Origin: Strongylocentrotus droebachiensis
Taxonomy: Eukaryota > Echinodermata > Echinoidea > Camarodonta > Strongylocentrotidae
Reading direction: 5' to 3'
Length of the DNA: 64,000 nt
NCBI GenBank assembly: GCA_035222895.1
Contig: JAVYIG010000041.1
Location: 1,116,001-1,180,000, forward strand
The notes under the pieces: model-generated
What the model saw: the letters and a program-made list of their open reading frames with translations, nothing else
Databases searched by the model: none
Told to the model about the DNA's origin: nothing
Translations under genes and position numbers: made by a program
In this document: positions 1 through 15,125 of the stretch, piece after piece
Numbering within the stretch: the stretch's first letter is position 1
Layout of the letters: the number at the start of each line of letters is the position of its first letter

Positions 1-2850
1 GAGCGGTTCATTATTATGTAATCAGAATGATTATGGCGGACCTTTGTTTCTAATACAGAATTGGTCAATTTTCGCATTCAAAAAGAATCCCTCAATGTAT
101 TAAGTTGTTTAGAAGTTTAGATGCTGGCATTGAAATAAATCATTTATGACGTTGTTAAATACTCTTAGAACAAATATTCGAAATTATTATAATTTTTAAA
201 AAGCAAATCCATCTGTTGTTTAAGAATGCATTGTACTTCATCAATTTTTTCAGGAATTTTCTTTTAGACCCCCCCCCCCCCACCCTCCCCCCTCCTCCCG
301 TAAAAAACATGAGCAGGCTGATTTTAAGATTAACCTACATCAGCTGTCGCGAATCAAATTTGCAAGTTTGAAATACAAACGAAATAAAAATATTTCTTTG
401 ATCTTGACGCTCAAATTTGCTAGAAAAAGAGATGCGTTGTACTGAGAAAGTGCATTCACTTCTCCAAATCGACTTAGCAAAGTAATACGTATTTTCCCCC
501 ACTCACGATCATGGTAATGATGGTAGAGTATTTGAGTGGCGGCACCTTGCTCCGAACAATGCTAAACAGCCCAAGGGCGTTTCTCGCGATATACTTTTAC
601 GTCGGGCATGGCTGAAAATAAATCTCATTTTCATAAACAGAGGGTTTTAGGTATCATAATTATAGAATTCATGGCTTTTCACATGATGCCAGTAATGTCG
701 ATTTTTGTTGATGCAAAAAGAAAGCATTTGTGGATAGCTCGCGAAGTACTTAGAGACATTCATTGTTCTTTTTTCATCTCGTCAGTCATAATGGTGATTC
801 CTAGTTTGGCTAAAAAACTCATCTTTTCTGCTTGGATAATAAGCAGAATATACACAATTTTCCTTGGTGTTTATTCTTACACATTTGAAGAAAAAAATGA
901 AACACAGATCACGCATGAAAGGTACGCACGATATCAGCCGTTAATATAGTGATGACGATGAAAAGTTCGCAAATCAAATTGAATTTTAGCATATTCGACG
1001 TGGGGCGCGTGTACTGATATTACTGTTCGGCACATTACTTCCTAGAAAGGCCCTATTATTCTGATTCCTGTTTTCGGGCAATGCAATCCCAAGATATTAA
1101 ATTGAATAATGCGCTTTGAATTGCCCAATTGATTCAGGGCTTACCACACCGCCAAAGGCGATCTATCTCCTGCAAATAATCTTTCTTTGCTTTACATCGG
1201 TATGACATCAAGCCAAAGCCCTACAGTCAAGATTTGTTCTTAATCTACTTTACTTCCACGATATAATATGTTGCCCGATTTATTTTTTTATTCTGCATCT
1301 CTCACTTCTCTCTGACTGCGTATTTATCTATCTCCCGTTTTCCTCCATTCATGCAACACAATACTCTTCATTATACCGTTATTGTCTGAATTAATTCAAC
1401 ATTGAAGTGAGTGATTTTGTGTGTCTCTTCCATTTTATATTTCCCTATCATCTTCAGTCTATCTACCCATTTACATTGTTTGTGTCACCTTGTTATTATG
1501 CCTTTCCATGCCCGACCTCTCACTTCGCCTACTTTCTTACGCCTCTTAACTCATAGCCTGCCATGAGGCTGCGTGCACGCTATTGTTACGCTGCTTCTTG
1601 CATGCTAGCAAACATTCGTAATAGCAGTTATTGTTCATGCCCATTGGACTGTGCCTAGTGTTTTGCACGCGCTATTGTAAGTACCATCGCGTTAATCCGA
1701 TTATCTCGTTATAAATCTGGCACTGGGGGATTAGCCCTGTGGCAGGATAAGAGTTAAGCATCTTACCCCTAAACAACATACCTTATACACCCCTCTGTTC
1801 CCCCCATCATGTTATCCTTTTTACATTATTTCATTTGAATGGAATACATCACAATCGGCTAGAATGGACGATAGAAAGATTCTACGATCATCCAAAACCT
1901 TGAATTAACCACAATTTCATAATCCTTTCCCTGAATGTGATCTTCATTTCTCCGAAATTCCGTTATCTCATCAGGTTAATTTCTCACTCATAGTAAAAGA
2001 AATTCACTTTCGAGAGGGACAGTTGTACTTTTCATGAAGTAAGCTCTTATTGTATTTTGTAAGCTTTCAAAACAGCAAAATTTGGGATTTTGACCGGAAA
2101 ACTAATATTCGCAAGGAGACTCACTCCAGCGGCCCCTCTAAGTCTGAATCTACGTTAGATAATAGAGTTTCACTCAAACCGTTGTGTATTCAGCGTACCA
2201 CATTTCAAAAAAATTGTCTCGATTGTTATGGACTCCAAATCAATGATGGAATGCATTACGTGTTTGAAGCGGTGGTAACAATTGAGACGACCTTTTTCAT
2301 TTCTGTCACCCCACCCCCCCCCCCCCGCCTCATATCGATGACTAGTTGTAATTGGTAATGCTGATGGGTTGATTTTTATGGAAAGAATTGCTATAAAAAA
2401 TGCATTGTCATGACTGTTTTCCTCCATGAAAGTAAGTATTCAACTTGGATAAAAATAAGTGGTATGTGAAAAGGTTTTCTAGCAGTAAACAGTTAAAAAC
2501 TATTACAATATTAAAATCAAAAGCATGTTTTTCAAACCCAGTACTTGAATGTATTTATTTTTACTCATTAGAGTCCGAACCTAGGTATCCAACAGTCTAT
2601 AAATATCATTCCCTCTGCTAAGATTGTAGTCATCCCAACACAAGAACATACATGCAATGTGGTAACATTCTAAAAGTCCTGGTTGATAATATTTGCTTGT
2701 TCGTTGGTTTATTTGTCTATTTACTTGTTTGTTTGTATATTTGCTTCCTTTACATGTGCTTAGTTTAATAATAGTGAAAAATAAAGACTAACCAGAAACA
2801 ATAATGCAAAAGGGTGAACCCTTCCGTTTTGAAAACAAGCATGAGAAAAA

Positions 2851-2884
2851 GGAAGAGAGGGAGGGAGGGAGGGAGGGAGGGAGA

Positions 2885-2922
<38 letters not shown>
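2851..2922 (+). repeat. (GGGA)n/(GA)n microsatellite
   Basis: A run of GGGA units grades into GA and ends in a G-run. Confidence 0.9.
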
Positions 2923-5447
2923 TGTAGATGGAGTATAAATGATTGCTTTTAATCATTAACTTCTAACATCAAATCACATGATTATTGTATAGAACCGATA
3001 ACGTCATGCAGCCGTCTCCCTTAGCTCATTGTAAACCCCTCATTCATGATTAGAGTATACATCAATCTTGTAGATAGAAATTGATCAAAATCCCCATAAA
3101 TAACCCGGTAAACACGTGTAAACCCAAGAATTTTCGAACAAGCCCATTAAAAAAAAAGTTCTGTATTCCATATTGAATCGACGTTCGTTTCCTCTTTCTT
3201 ATTGTATCATTACAAAGAAATGTGAATGACACAATGTTTGTTCACGTGTGTTTGCCATCATGCCCATTTTTGTTTCGTTTTCATGTATGATAAAGGCACT
3301 TGTAATGTTGTATGGATGTTTTTCTTCTCCCCTGATTAAAGAGCAAGACTTTTTTAAATCTTGACAGCTTAAAATTATTTATTTACACTAAAAATGGAAT
3401 TGACTCCAGATAATAATTATGTCAAAATTACTCATAATTAATAAACAAATTCGCAGCGAAATTTCGGTTACTTAAAAGAGTTTTTTTTTTATTCTGCGAG
3501 AATTGGCCAAACTAACATATACAATACAACACAATGAACCACTATCATCTATTTAGGTAAAAAACAATAATGAGTTTTATTAGAATCTTTACATCGTATT
3601 TTCCAATGTTTTAAAGTGAGTTCAACTACATTCGACCACAAAAGACTGAAAATGTAAAGAACAGCTTCAAATGGCCCTGTTAAAAAAAGGAAATGTCACA
3701 ACACAATAATATACAATGTGATTTTAGTGTATATTTTGGATATAGGCAACTTCTAAGAATTCGCTTTAATACAGTTCGAAGTTTGTTTAAAGCTAAACTT
3801 TAGTACTGGTAATGCGATTGCATTGTGAAAGAAAAGGTGTGGAAAGGATCAGAAACAGTTGATCATGTAGCATGTAAGTATTGGTGTACACTGCAAGGTT
3901 CTGGAGTCATCAAAATCATAATAAATTTGACCGAGTCTTGGTAAAGTAACAAGCACATACACAGAAAGCTATGTATGGGACAACACGCATGTTGTCGGGG
4001 TTGGTACTACCTTGATTCCTTGTCTTTCTATGCTCATTACTCAGCCAGTATACATTTTCTTCCAAAATTGTTTGGCACATGTCATTTATTTGTAATCTTG
4101 AACATTCAGTGTAAGTTTCGTTTGATTCTGTGAGAAATAATTTTCTTTTTTTTACCACTACTGGAGGTTAGCTTTAAGGGGTACTAAATGCAGGCTAAAA
4201 TACACAAGAAACACAACTTGGCATGCCAGGTGGATTACGTTTAATATTGCATATTTCACTTCTTATTTCCTTAATGACTCAGCTTTCGAAGAAATTAAAT
4301 TGCAGCTATTTGAGAAATTTGTGTATCTATCCATCAACATGAGAGAAGTTTGACAAATTTATTTATGGGGCTTAACCACTGGTTCTTTGTATGGGCTTCT
4401 TTTAAATTTCGGTTACGGTCAAATAGGAACTTCCTGATATAAAAACATGTTCGTTTTTGTGTTATTTAGTCTTTAAATTGTTGAATTCCTGATATTATTT
4501 GCTTTCGAGGTGTAGCCCTCATAACTTCGTAGATGCAGGGTACTCAAAATAGATATAACATGTTGAGATAAGTCTGTAAAGCAGGAGGCAAAGGAGAGAT
4601 GTACATTGATCAAACCCGTCACATGGACTGCGAGGAGTTGAGCGGTGGTGACGAGTTTATGGTATTTTGCATATTATAGAAAAAGAAAAGAACCAGCGGA
4701 TTTAAATAATTTATAGTATTAATAAAATAATGATGTGTGGTCATGTTTAAAAGCTAGTTGCATAAAGTGCGTCATGTGAAATACAGTATTTTATGTGGCA
4801 ACAGGGTGGGGTCTATGACTAGTCTTTAACCAGTAATCTGGTTACAAAGGTAATGACGCCTGATTATAAAGTCAAATTTTACACTGAATCCTTATGAGAT
4901 TTTAAAAAATACAATAATTTAAAATTAATATAATAATGACAAACAGTGAGTGTTATTTCTATTCAGATATCATTTCTGTTCTCTCCGTATTCAAACATCC
5001 TCACAAAATATAATATTTAATGATCTTTTATATACCTCTTAATCATATTTGTTGAGATAAGCAATTTGTTGATAACAGTATACGTCTTTGATCATAACAA
5101 AACGACCGATCTCTCGGTCATTTGTCTAATTGATGATTGTAACTCATAATGATAAAGTTTTGTCTAATTTACTTGATGGTGGATAGAATGAACAACTTGG
5201 CCTATCAATACAGTGACCATGCATATCTTTAACGACTTTCTGTCGACAATCAATTATTGATTGTACTCGAGTATTATGACCAAGCTATAAAACTCCGGCG
5301 TCTGGTTTTCTATGGGCTATTAGCTTTCTACATTTGAAGAGGTGAGTAGAAACATGGTTGGAAGCTAAGTAAACCTGATTGGTGGTTAATTTATCATCTT
5401 TACCTGGGCGTCAATGTGTTAGAGAGAGAGCCACTGGTAGTAATTAA

Positions 5448-5669
5448 CAGTGGCGTAGCCAAGGGGTACCTAGGGGCAGGGCCCCCCTACCCCCATGGAA
5501 ATATGGCGGACAAAAAGAGGAAAAGGAGGAAGAAAAGGAGATACATGGGCTGAAGATTTTTTTTTTTGTAATCTTATTTTTCGTACTTGCCACAGAATTT
5601 TCGAATTTGTACATCTCCCCCCCCCCCCCCCCCCCCCTCCAGTGCCAGGGATTTCTGGATCCACCATTG
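5448..5669. mobile_element. Probable degenerate hAT-like MITE
   Basis: The left end CAGTGGCGTAGCCA and the right end in reverse CAATGGTGGATCCA both resemble hAT termini and match each other at most positions. The interior has a long C-run and GC-rich ends like the two clear hAT MITEs. No exact 8-bp target duplication is visible, so it is older or incomplete. Confidence 0.45.
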
Positions 5670-8600
5670 ATTATCATCACGAGTTCAGTCAGTTTGGCGT
5701 CAGGGTCATTCTCTGCTGTCTACTGCCATTACTTCTTCTTCTTCTCTATTCACTTCGATTAGTCCAATCAAATCGAAATTATCAGTCTACATGCATGGTA
5801 GCGATGTCTTTCATGATAGGGGTGTGCGAGGTTGATGAGGGGACGAGGTTGATGAGGGGGCGATGGACGCGAATACTGGGAAAAGGGATGGTGGATGCAT
5901 GGTAGTTTTTTTGCCGGAATATCAAATGGATAATCGATGACCGTTAATGAACACGGAATGATCAAAATGATGTGGCGCTGTACGGATCACCACATAATTA
6001 TTTCGTCATTCAGATTAGCTAGATACTTCTCATCATAGCCTTGCTTGAGTATAAAATAGAAACTTTTGAATAAGGAGAAATAGTTGATTTTGATAATGAG
6101 CAACAGCAAAAATTGCCCGTGAAAGGTGATTAATAATTATACATCTTTGTTATTTTTTTCTAAATCATTCTCAGCTCATCTTTGTCAATGACTGTGCATT
6201 TTTATATTCCATATTGAGAATGAAAGGCCGATTATTTAAATCATAATTGAAGGTCTAACAGTAAAGATCGTTACAACATATCCTTATACAGTATTTCGTT
6301 CTCTCGAAGCCAGCGTTGCGTTACCTAACGTGAAAGAGAAGATAGACGAAACGGTGTATATTTTTCATCAATATTGTTTATTCGTCATCACGAAAGTCAG
6401 CCACGCGCGAGCACGAGATGAATTTTTCAGTTGAATCCGTAATGTCTGTTTTCGCGTGGGGATTTTACTCTTTTTTTTATTTTTTTTAGATTTATCTAAT
6501 AATGATTATTCCATACTCGCGAAAAAGAGCGCGAGAGTGAGCGTGTGCATGTGTATAGAAGACAATGTCCTTCGTCACAATGGCCACGTGCTAATCAAGC
6601 ATGCGAGTCCAATAAGTGACTACAAAGGCTTATTATCATTCTTTATACCCCCCCCCCCCTCCCTCTCATCCCCCACCCCTGATCCTCTACAAGCCTTATC
6701 TCATCCCCTTCTCCTTCTTTTTGTTTTAATACTGCAAATAAGTTATCTGTTGATTGGTGCTTGAAGCTAAGTATTGAGCACGTCTCGTCTCGTTTAATCA
6801 ACCCCAAATTCAATCTTCATTAAAACTCGAGTATCAACGACGATGGGCGCACAATGAACCTTTAATTGCCTCTATTGAAAGCTTGAATAAGCCTCGTCGG
6901 TTTGCTTTAATTGATTCACGGGGATGGGTGAAATAAAAACTGATCTTCGTCGTCATCGACGTGCACGTAGAGAACAAAAATGGAAATTGTGTTTGTTATA
7001 CCAGTCTTTTCATAGAAGAACCGTGGTATACAGTAAGTCCATGGGACATGTCTTTCCGGCTTAAGCTACACGAGGTTTGAAAAGGGGTTCGTGGTTTGGT
7101 TCGTTTTGAAGGGTTTAGCACGCGTTTTGTGAGTGGCTCGCGCCGGAAGTTACACTTTGTCGCCATGCCGCCATAAAGCTTGCTGGAAAAGGCAGCTAAT
7201 TATACGGTTAGGGCGGGATGGTAATCTCTGGTGGCAGTTTAGAGAGAAGATTTTGTAATGAATAGAGACTGACGGGTGATATGATGTGAATACCTTGACG
7301 TCTATTTATGAGCATGAATGCAAACCACAATCAGCGCATCGTCAAGGTAGCTTGATCACCAGGGTTCATCCTCAGAGCAAAGATAGCTCTTGATATAAAA
7401 GAGAGCACGTGAGATGAGGGAAATGGGTGTCTTTTGTGGGTCGTCATGCATTGGCTGCATATCATCCATGCCAATTGTCACTTCTTCCTTTTTCCCCCGT
7501 TTTTTTATTCTCTCAGTTTCCTGAGATGGACGAATGACTGTGCATTGTTTCTGATCATCCCACCATGGCCGATGATTCGGAGAGAAATCTAGTGAAGTCG
7601 GAGATGTGGAGCATTGCAGCTGCATCATCATATTCCCTCTGTTTGGCGCCCGTTGGTTTTGGCGGGAACCATGTTAAGCGATCACATAAGAAAAAATGCT
7701 TTGAAAATATTAGACAAAAACAAAACCTTTTGTCATCTGATTTCGCGTTTCATCGCTTACAGGTTTGGCCTACTCAAGATAACATTACATAGGCCTCTTG
7801 CGATTGGAATTCTCATTATTCGATTAGTAAATGTCGATGAATACATGAGAACAAAAGTGATTGTAATTAAAGGTCGTCTGCAAACGATCGTTGTCTTGAG
7901 GTTGACATGAGTTGACGGCCAGACGAAATGCTACCGGTGTCAAGGTAAACTAGATCATGTGACTTATGATCGATAGCAGCTTAATACAAAGCTGTTGCCA
8001 ATTCGACGTCACGAAGTTGGCTGTAACATAATCTTCGATCTATTCTTCACGCGAATCTATTGTGCATGATAGCTATTCACCAATTCTTCTCATTTTAATT
8101 TCAATTTGGGATCAGGCATCTCTGATTTCAAAACAAAATCACAGAGAAGAACAAATCAGATGGAGCAATGAGAATACCAATGACCAGGAAAACAAATTCA
8201 ATACTGGCTTTAGGAAGAAGAGTACGGATAAAATGACTTTGTAAGTAATAGTTAAACACGAGTAAAGGAGCCGCTTATTCATGTTGACCAAATCAAGTTC
8301 GAATAATCAAATGGTATTATTATTACTGATTTGTAGTTGTTGATCTTTCTCATTCTCTGAAAATTAGTCAGTTAGACTTCAAAAGATAAAAACAGAAAAT
8401 CTAACGATGGAAGAGCGTGCAACCCAAACCATATTGTTAGCAATGTCATTGTCCAAAATGAGGCAAATTATTTAACAATACGTCAAAATGTTCTCTGTAC
8501 TTTCTCCCAACTTCCATTCACTGAGCACACTCCCATTCAAGATGATGATGATGATATGTTTCTAAACAAAATCATAAGGGCAAAATGAATTACATTGTTT

Positions 8601-11186
8601 TTCAATGGATGCATGGTGCTATAATTATAGTCTGAAAAGATACATTTGTCAATCGGAACTCACTCATTCGGTCATTGTCAGGTCGCCTGTTCAAAGCATG
8701 TGGAAAGAACATTGATTCTAATCGTTCCTTTCGTCACCCATATTCACAGGTCATCGGCCATTTCCTGCTCACAAATTTTCGACCAATTGTACGATTATTT
8801 TTACGGGGAGTCAAATAACTAAGGTCATTACCATGATTACAAAAAGAAATAATATGAATTGAAGTCCAGATTAGCATGCACAAGTCTTAATAGGAAGTTT
8901 CCTTGCTTTGAAATAAAGGTGGGCTAATATTATGGTTTGCGCGCTTCTGCGCTAGGTGTGGGAGTGAGTCAGTCAGACAGGCGACAATCACAGAATAGTG
9001 ATCAATAAACGGAGATTGCTTGTTCGCATTTACACATTTCTATGAAGGGAAAAGAATTCTAAGAAAGCAACACCAAAGTCTATGTATTAAATAGTATGTG
9101 GGTGTATGAGGATTAGATCTGTACCTTTCAGAGGGATCCCGAACGTCATTGATAAAGACGAACTCATAGCGTAGATTCATTGAATAATTGAAACGGGTGT
9201 TCACTGCATGTAGACATGGTATAAAGGGCGCCATAATTTTTGTGGTTGGCATCACTATGTTGATGCTTCATTAACACGTGATTGCACGCTGCTTGAACTC
9301 ATGGAATGATTTGGATAACTGTCTTGTTTATCAGTCTGTCATGTGACTTCCTAGTATTTTGATGGGATAGGACTTGACCTTCTCCGATCCCCTATTCAAC
9401 ATCCGAAGGTTGATGTTTTGTTGAAGTGGATGTGATGTACGTGCAAGTTTTATCTGGTAACCTAATTCCCTTACCAACACCCAACGCAACCCCCTTCTTC
9501 TTTTCTTTTGTTCTTCATGTCTCATGATATCATATTTTACTTATCTTCTCTCATCTCACATCCAACTCTAGACTAATACATGTTATGAATTTCAGGCAAG
9601 GAATGATTATTAGATGCGAAGAGAGGATTGAAACAAAAACTTGAGGAAAGTCTGCTGTTCCAATCAAAGCAGAAGCTTGACGAGTTCTTGGTGTTTTCTT
9701 TCCGAAATCTCGTTCCACTAAGTGCACGTTGAGATTCACCCGTGTGCATCTTCATGTACTCATGTATAATACTTAATCCTTCCGGAGGAAAGGAAATTCT
9801 CTGACCGGTACAAAAGAGATGCCATCAGTAAATGAAGGAGGAATTACATGGGAAAATGTACACCGTTTAATTCAAAGAGAAGAGGTGAGGTTTTAAAGTG
9901 ATATTGTTAAGTATATCAAGTCATTGTCGTCACAAGACCACTGCGGCTATTTTTCGAAAATTGCACCATCATTCAAGTTAGGCCTAGTCGGTTTCTCCCC
10001 TGCCCCTCCCCCCCCCCAAAAAAAAGGGTTCCTCAGAATTTCAAATTTGCATGCAGAAATGTTTAATGAGGGACGCTCTTGATAATTATTGAGTGATACC
10101 TATTTAGTGATAGACTATGACAGGGGACCTGTGGTGCTTGGTCACGAGCAACAGGTAAACAACTCCACAAGCAACATACACTCCGACAACATGCATGAGT
10201 AAACATTCGAATTGGCACTCAGTATGTGTCGGCAACTTCGCAGCAACACAATCGCGCACGAGGTCCCACCGTGTATGGGATGCCAGGATGCCACAAACAT
10301 TTTCTCCCTGCTGTTTTGTGCTTGGCCTGCATCCCGGTGAACCAGAAGCTTCCACTCCGTTATAATTATGTTTCTGAGATTCTCACATACCTAATTGTTC
10401 AAATAAAAAACAAAACATTAAAATATGTCTTTCATGCAAATACTGTTTATCAATATTGTGTCGGTAACCTGTTGACGTGAAAATGAAACATTGAACTGTT
10501 TTCTAATCCTGTTAGAAATATGTCATAGAACTCAATATATCCACAATCACGTTAAACTGCATGAGCGCGACAAACAAGACTTCTTAGTGTCGAATGGCCC
10601 ATCCTTTAGGAGAGAATACCCATGAATTGGTCGACTTGAAGTAGCGGGGATCCTTCTCAGCCCTACCACCACTCCTATCACTAATTCCATTTTAAATTGG
10701 CCTAACTCACACCAGCCATCGCTGTTAATGAATGGCACGCGAGCCAATTACTTCAGCCAAGAAGTGACACCACCCCAGTTGTAAACTGCCAAATGTTTCG
10801 GAGATCGCCTTTTTAATAACAACTTTTTTGTTAACCAACGCCATTATCTTGCAGTAGAAGTAGTTTTAGAAGTACGTGTTCTTTATTGAGGTATCCCATT
10901 CAGTATTTCAGCTTATTTTACAATCGAATACAATTAGATAATAACTATAAGTATATAGGCTATGCCGACCCACAGACATACAAACGTTTTAGAGTCCATG
11001 ATTACCGTTATCACCAGGGGCTAATTTTGTTATAATAATATCACAGGAGTCCCAAACCTTCATGAACATTTAAATTTCAGAAATGTTAAAGATAAAAGCA
11101 AATGAGAAGATATTCAGGAATCACGATTGCTGTTATTTCATTTTTTTTTTAATATTGATTTTTCGCACTAGGCCTATTATGATTGT

Positions 11187-11292
11187 TGTGTCTATCTCTC
11201 TCGCTCTTTCTTTCTCTCTCAGTCTGTCTGTCTCTCTCTAACTCTCTCTCTCCCTTTCTCTATCTCTCTCCCTGTCTTCTCTCTTTCTCTAT
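11187..11292 (+). repeat. CT-rich low-complexity tract
   Basis: Imperfect (TC)n with TCTG and CTCTTT interruptions. Confidence 0.8.
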
Positions 11293-13254
11293 TCCTCTTG
11301 TGCTAAACTTGTAGGTGATGGAATATTTAGCAATCATGATAACTGCACTTTCATCAAAGGCTAGTACAATCTGTCCTTTCGTCGATAATGAACAGAGAAT
11401 AGGATGAAGACGGGATGGAAAGCAATACAAATAATATACAGTACAAATACAAAGTTAATGTGATGGCCAAACGAACTCCCCTCCCCTCCTCTGACCAATT
11501 TCTCCATTCTCTTGTTTGAACAATCGAGACGGGCCCAGTCAAGTTTGTCGACAAACGAAAGCGGAAGAGTTGTTTTCTTTAGCGGGATGCTTTAAATGTA
11601 ATTACTTGCATTGATGTCTTGCCTGTGCAAAAATGGAGCCGGAGGTGACGAAGACTCGGATCCACTTCAGATTTCTAGTCTTTTGTTAGACTGTTTGGAG
11701 CAAAACAAATTGATATAGGAATTTGAGAGAAAAGCAGATGAAGTGGTGATGTGAACGACGGTGAAGATGAATACTTTATAGAATGGTTTCGTGATCTCTG
11801 GTCTCATGGATGTGACACCTGCCCACCCCCCCCCCCCCCTCCCCTCTCATGTACGAAGCTAACGTTCACGAGTGATACATTATACAATTTGTATTTGCCA
11901 CTTTCTACACAGGCGAGAATGGGACCCGGATGCAGTAAGCCATTGTGGTCGTTGTTTTCCAAACAACCGTGCATGCATAATCAAAATACCGGGCCGCAGG
12001 CAGGAATGGAGATTTTGTACACCACTCATCAGTGACAATAGGAATAATGAAGAGCTAGGTTAGGAGCTCGGGAACATTACTTATTTTGAAAATGATAATT
12101 CATTTGCATATACATGGGACAGTGTGGGGTTGGATGGGAGAAAAAAGAAGAGAAAATCAAAGAAATTATTTCCCAAAGTGAAACGCAGCTACATTGTTAT
12201 ACCCAACATATCAATTATAATTCCAAATCTAATCATATTTATCAAAGTAGAAAATTTGAACTGACTAATCATGCCATGGCCATGATCATGTCATCATCAT
12301 TCAATGCATTATAATCCAGTCACTCAGAAATAAATAAACCAAATTGGCAATTTCAATTATTACATGTTGGTCCTACAATTAGAAAAGCTATAGATTTCCC
12401 CCGCATCTCACTCAATGGACACGCGTGCATCTTTCAAATCACCAGCCCAACCATTGTGTTTTAAAATGAAATCAACTCGTTAGGAAAATGAGATAATTCA
12501 TCTCTCCACATCTAATGATATTCCCTATTCGGTTATTCTTCAAGGTCTATATAATGTTGTCCCCTAGACCGGGGTTAAGGTGGTAGGATACTAGTTATTT
12601 CCTCACTTCTTTCTTCGGTACGTTACGTCTAGTCCCAAACACGACAATGCGTAGCTCCGTATATAGGGTAACTAAGTAGACTTTTCTAAAACAACGTCCT
12701 GAACTTTGATATAGTCATAAATATTTTACAATCATCATATTCTAACATTAGAATATCTCTATTAAGAATAATACATTCTTTTCTTCACACTCAAGTAATG
12801 TTTCGTATTACTTACGCTATAATAAGCGATAGAGATTGGGTGAAGAAAAAAACATTGACTCCTGTGATCATTTTCATGAGACACCCTGTTCTTAAGACCT
12901 TCGAGGTTTCCGAATGATCATCTCTTAATTCACTGATTGTCCAACAGTCTAGACTAGCTCCCATGGTAGTACAGCCATGTCACTTTCAATTATTCGGACA
13001 TTTTAAATCAGTCCCATTGTCGATTTTGAGTCATACAGAATGAACTATATATTATGAACTATATTTGCTGCACATGTGTGATGACCCTTCGCAAATGAAA
13101 TCATTGTTAGCTTTTGAATAAAACGATACCTTAAAACAAGGGACTAAACATCACGCTAAGAAGAAAGATCATAACAAGAAAGTACGCATAATTACATCTT
13201 AACTAAATAATCATCATTTTAGGCGTGCAAGGAGAATCTAAGAGAGTGCAGCAG

Positions 13255-13530
13255 ATTCAGGCTTACCCGCAACACAATGTAGGCCTATGCACATTCCCAC
13301 TCCCTGGGGAGCATTCCAGCCAGTCGCCATTTTACAAGCGCCACTTGCTAATCCAACCACATTAACTTTCGCATCATACCGGGTACCCATTTAACACCTG
13401 GCTAGAGAGTGGCATTGTGTAGATCAATGTCTTGCCAAATGACATTGGTGCCGCGGCGGGACTTGAACCATGGACCTTGTGATCCACAGTCCGGTGACAT
13501 ATCAACTCGACCAAGACACCTCTACATTAA
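13255..13530 (-). mobile_element. tRNA-derived SINE, minus strand, same family
   Basis: Read on the minus strand: B box GGTTCAAGTCC (13469-13459), then AATGTCATTTGGCAAGACATT and CTAGCCAGGTGTTAAATGGGTACC. This matches the body of the plus-strand copy at 16.2 kb. The head begins near 13530 with GAGGTGTCTTGGTCGAG. Confidence 0.7.
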
Positions 13531-13559
13531 CATAGTTAATTCAAGCGAAATGTACCAAA

Positions 13560-13680
13560 GTAAAATTCGTGTATCGTCTGGCTGACAACGGGTGGCAATT
13601 CCGATTTTGCTGTTAATTTGTTATGTATTTTATTTTGAATTTTAATGGAAAATAAATGAAATGAAAAAAAAAAAAAAAAA
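13560..13680 (+). mobile_element. Possible retroposon 3' end with AATAAA and poly-A
   Basis: A T-rich segment is followed by AATAAATGAAATG (13651-13663) and a 17-A tract (13664-13680). This is the layout of a LINE or processed-transcript tail. It lies just beyond the minus-strand SINE. No coding remnant recognised. Confidence 0.3.
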
Positions 13681-14479
13681 CGAATACTGGAACATACGCT
13701 TAACTAATAGGCTAAACTACGTCCTCACAATATATGCATCTAACTGCGTCCAAGGGCATAGCCCTAAGCCCTAGCAATCGAGTGAACAGTGGTGAAGATA
13801 GAAAAATCAATTATAAGGCGAGAGTCATAGCCAAGTGTATCTGGTCAACCTAAGTACAAGGACATGATTTTGGTGGAAAGTGACAATGCGCTAAAGAGCT
13901 GTCGATTCTATCGTCAACATCAACTCTAATGAAGAAAGTTTCGTCCTGTGTCTATGACGTAGGTCTGCTGCGCATCCTTGTAATAAACAGATGATGGTAT
14001 TCATGCCGGGACTGCATTGACACTAAACTTGTTACACTTTTACCGAATCGTCATGTATTCAATTTATTTGTTTTCAATATTTTCTTGTTTATTGCTCGTT
14101 TAGGGAATGCTGCTGGGTTACTTAAGGTTGATATCCAAACGTAACAACTTCCCCCCATCTAATTGAACATGGTTTTAACTTTGTATGGGTTAGACCATCG
14201 CATCAGATTGGTCCTCTTTCATTTCTTTAGATTAACATTATATAATCAGTATGGTAATTAATTCAGGCTTCACATCATGTTGATTTAACAACATAGCTGA
14301 TTTTTCATTAAGAATCATGATCGGGTTTTTGACATTTATCTCTCATTTTTATGACTCACTGTTTAAACATTTGATGAAGGATCGATAGGCCTTACTATAA
14401 TTGATTAAACACCGTAAAATGAATTTAAAAAAAACTGCTGCCTTAGCTTATTTGTATACATAGGCTTATGAGCAAAATG

Positions 14480-15125
14480 GGCATGATACACCAATGAGGT
14501 TAATGAGCATTGTGTATCCTAAGCACAGGACCACGGTCCAGTTCTAATCCCCCAATCCATCCTCTGACCCCTGCATTAATTGAACTTGGGTTTTTGATGT
14601 TGACCCCAGTAGCACACGCCAGCTGGTGGGCCACACGACACCTCGTGTTGTTGGTGTGTGCGTGGGATCCCAACGATTTGACACGTCCAAAGAGTTGATC
14701 GAAGGACAAAACCTCTCCAATCAATCACTGCTTTCCCATGAAAATTTTGGTCTTTGGATCGATAAGTAGGGAAGGCCACTCACAGATCACGCTCTCCATG
14801 ACATAAACAAAGGAGCCATCGACAACCAGTGTGAGGAGTCTGGTGAGAAACTCTCACGGTCCTATACCAACTAGACCATGTATGATTCCGCGGCAAGCTT
14901 TCAGTAACTATACCTGCAATTTTATGGTTGATTGTAATCACTTAATCCTAATCCTGGAAGAACAGGACCATTTTGAAAATGGTCCTGAAATGGGCTATCC
15001 AACCGTTTGTCTATACTTTACACATTTACTTACCGGTACTTATCATTTGAAATGTGTTTTATATGTATGTTTTTAAACCTTGCATGTATATATGGATTTC
15101 GGAAATAAAAACAAACAAACAAACT
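14480..15125 (+). mobile_element. Possible retroelement remnant ending in (AAAC)n
   Basis: GC-richer DNA with scattered short open frames ends in GGAAATAAAAACAAACAAAC (15101-15120), a polyadenylation-like signal and short tandem tail. Protein similarity could not be recognised by eye. Confidence 0.25.
14964..14986. repeat. Perfect 11-bp-arm palindrome
   Basis: AGGACCATTTT, G, AAAATGGTCCT. It lies within a possible retroelement remnant (14.8-15.1 kb). Function unknown. Confidence 0.6.

Larger units (their letters stand above)
1..13254. other. Gene-free region downstream of Delta
   Basis: No open frame here shows a recognisable domain, codon bias or splice-linked partner. The longest frames (113-136 codons) are Ile/Phe-rich or run through poly-C or poly-G tracts. 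Apart from the degenerate hAT-like element at 5.4 kb, microsatellites and isolated CACGCG sites (6402, 6453, 7119, 8048, 10736, 12420), I see nothing. Confidence 0.6.

Noticed and set aside
608..949. A 113-codon plus-strand frame
   Set aside because: Ile/Phe-rich, no domain or splice partner recognised; expected by chance in AT-rich DNA.
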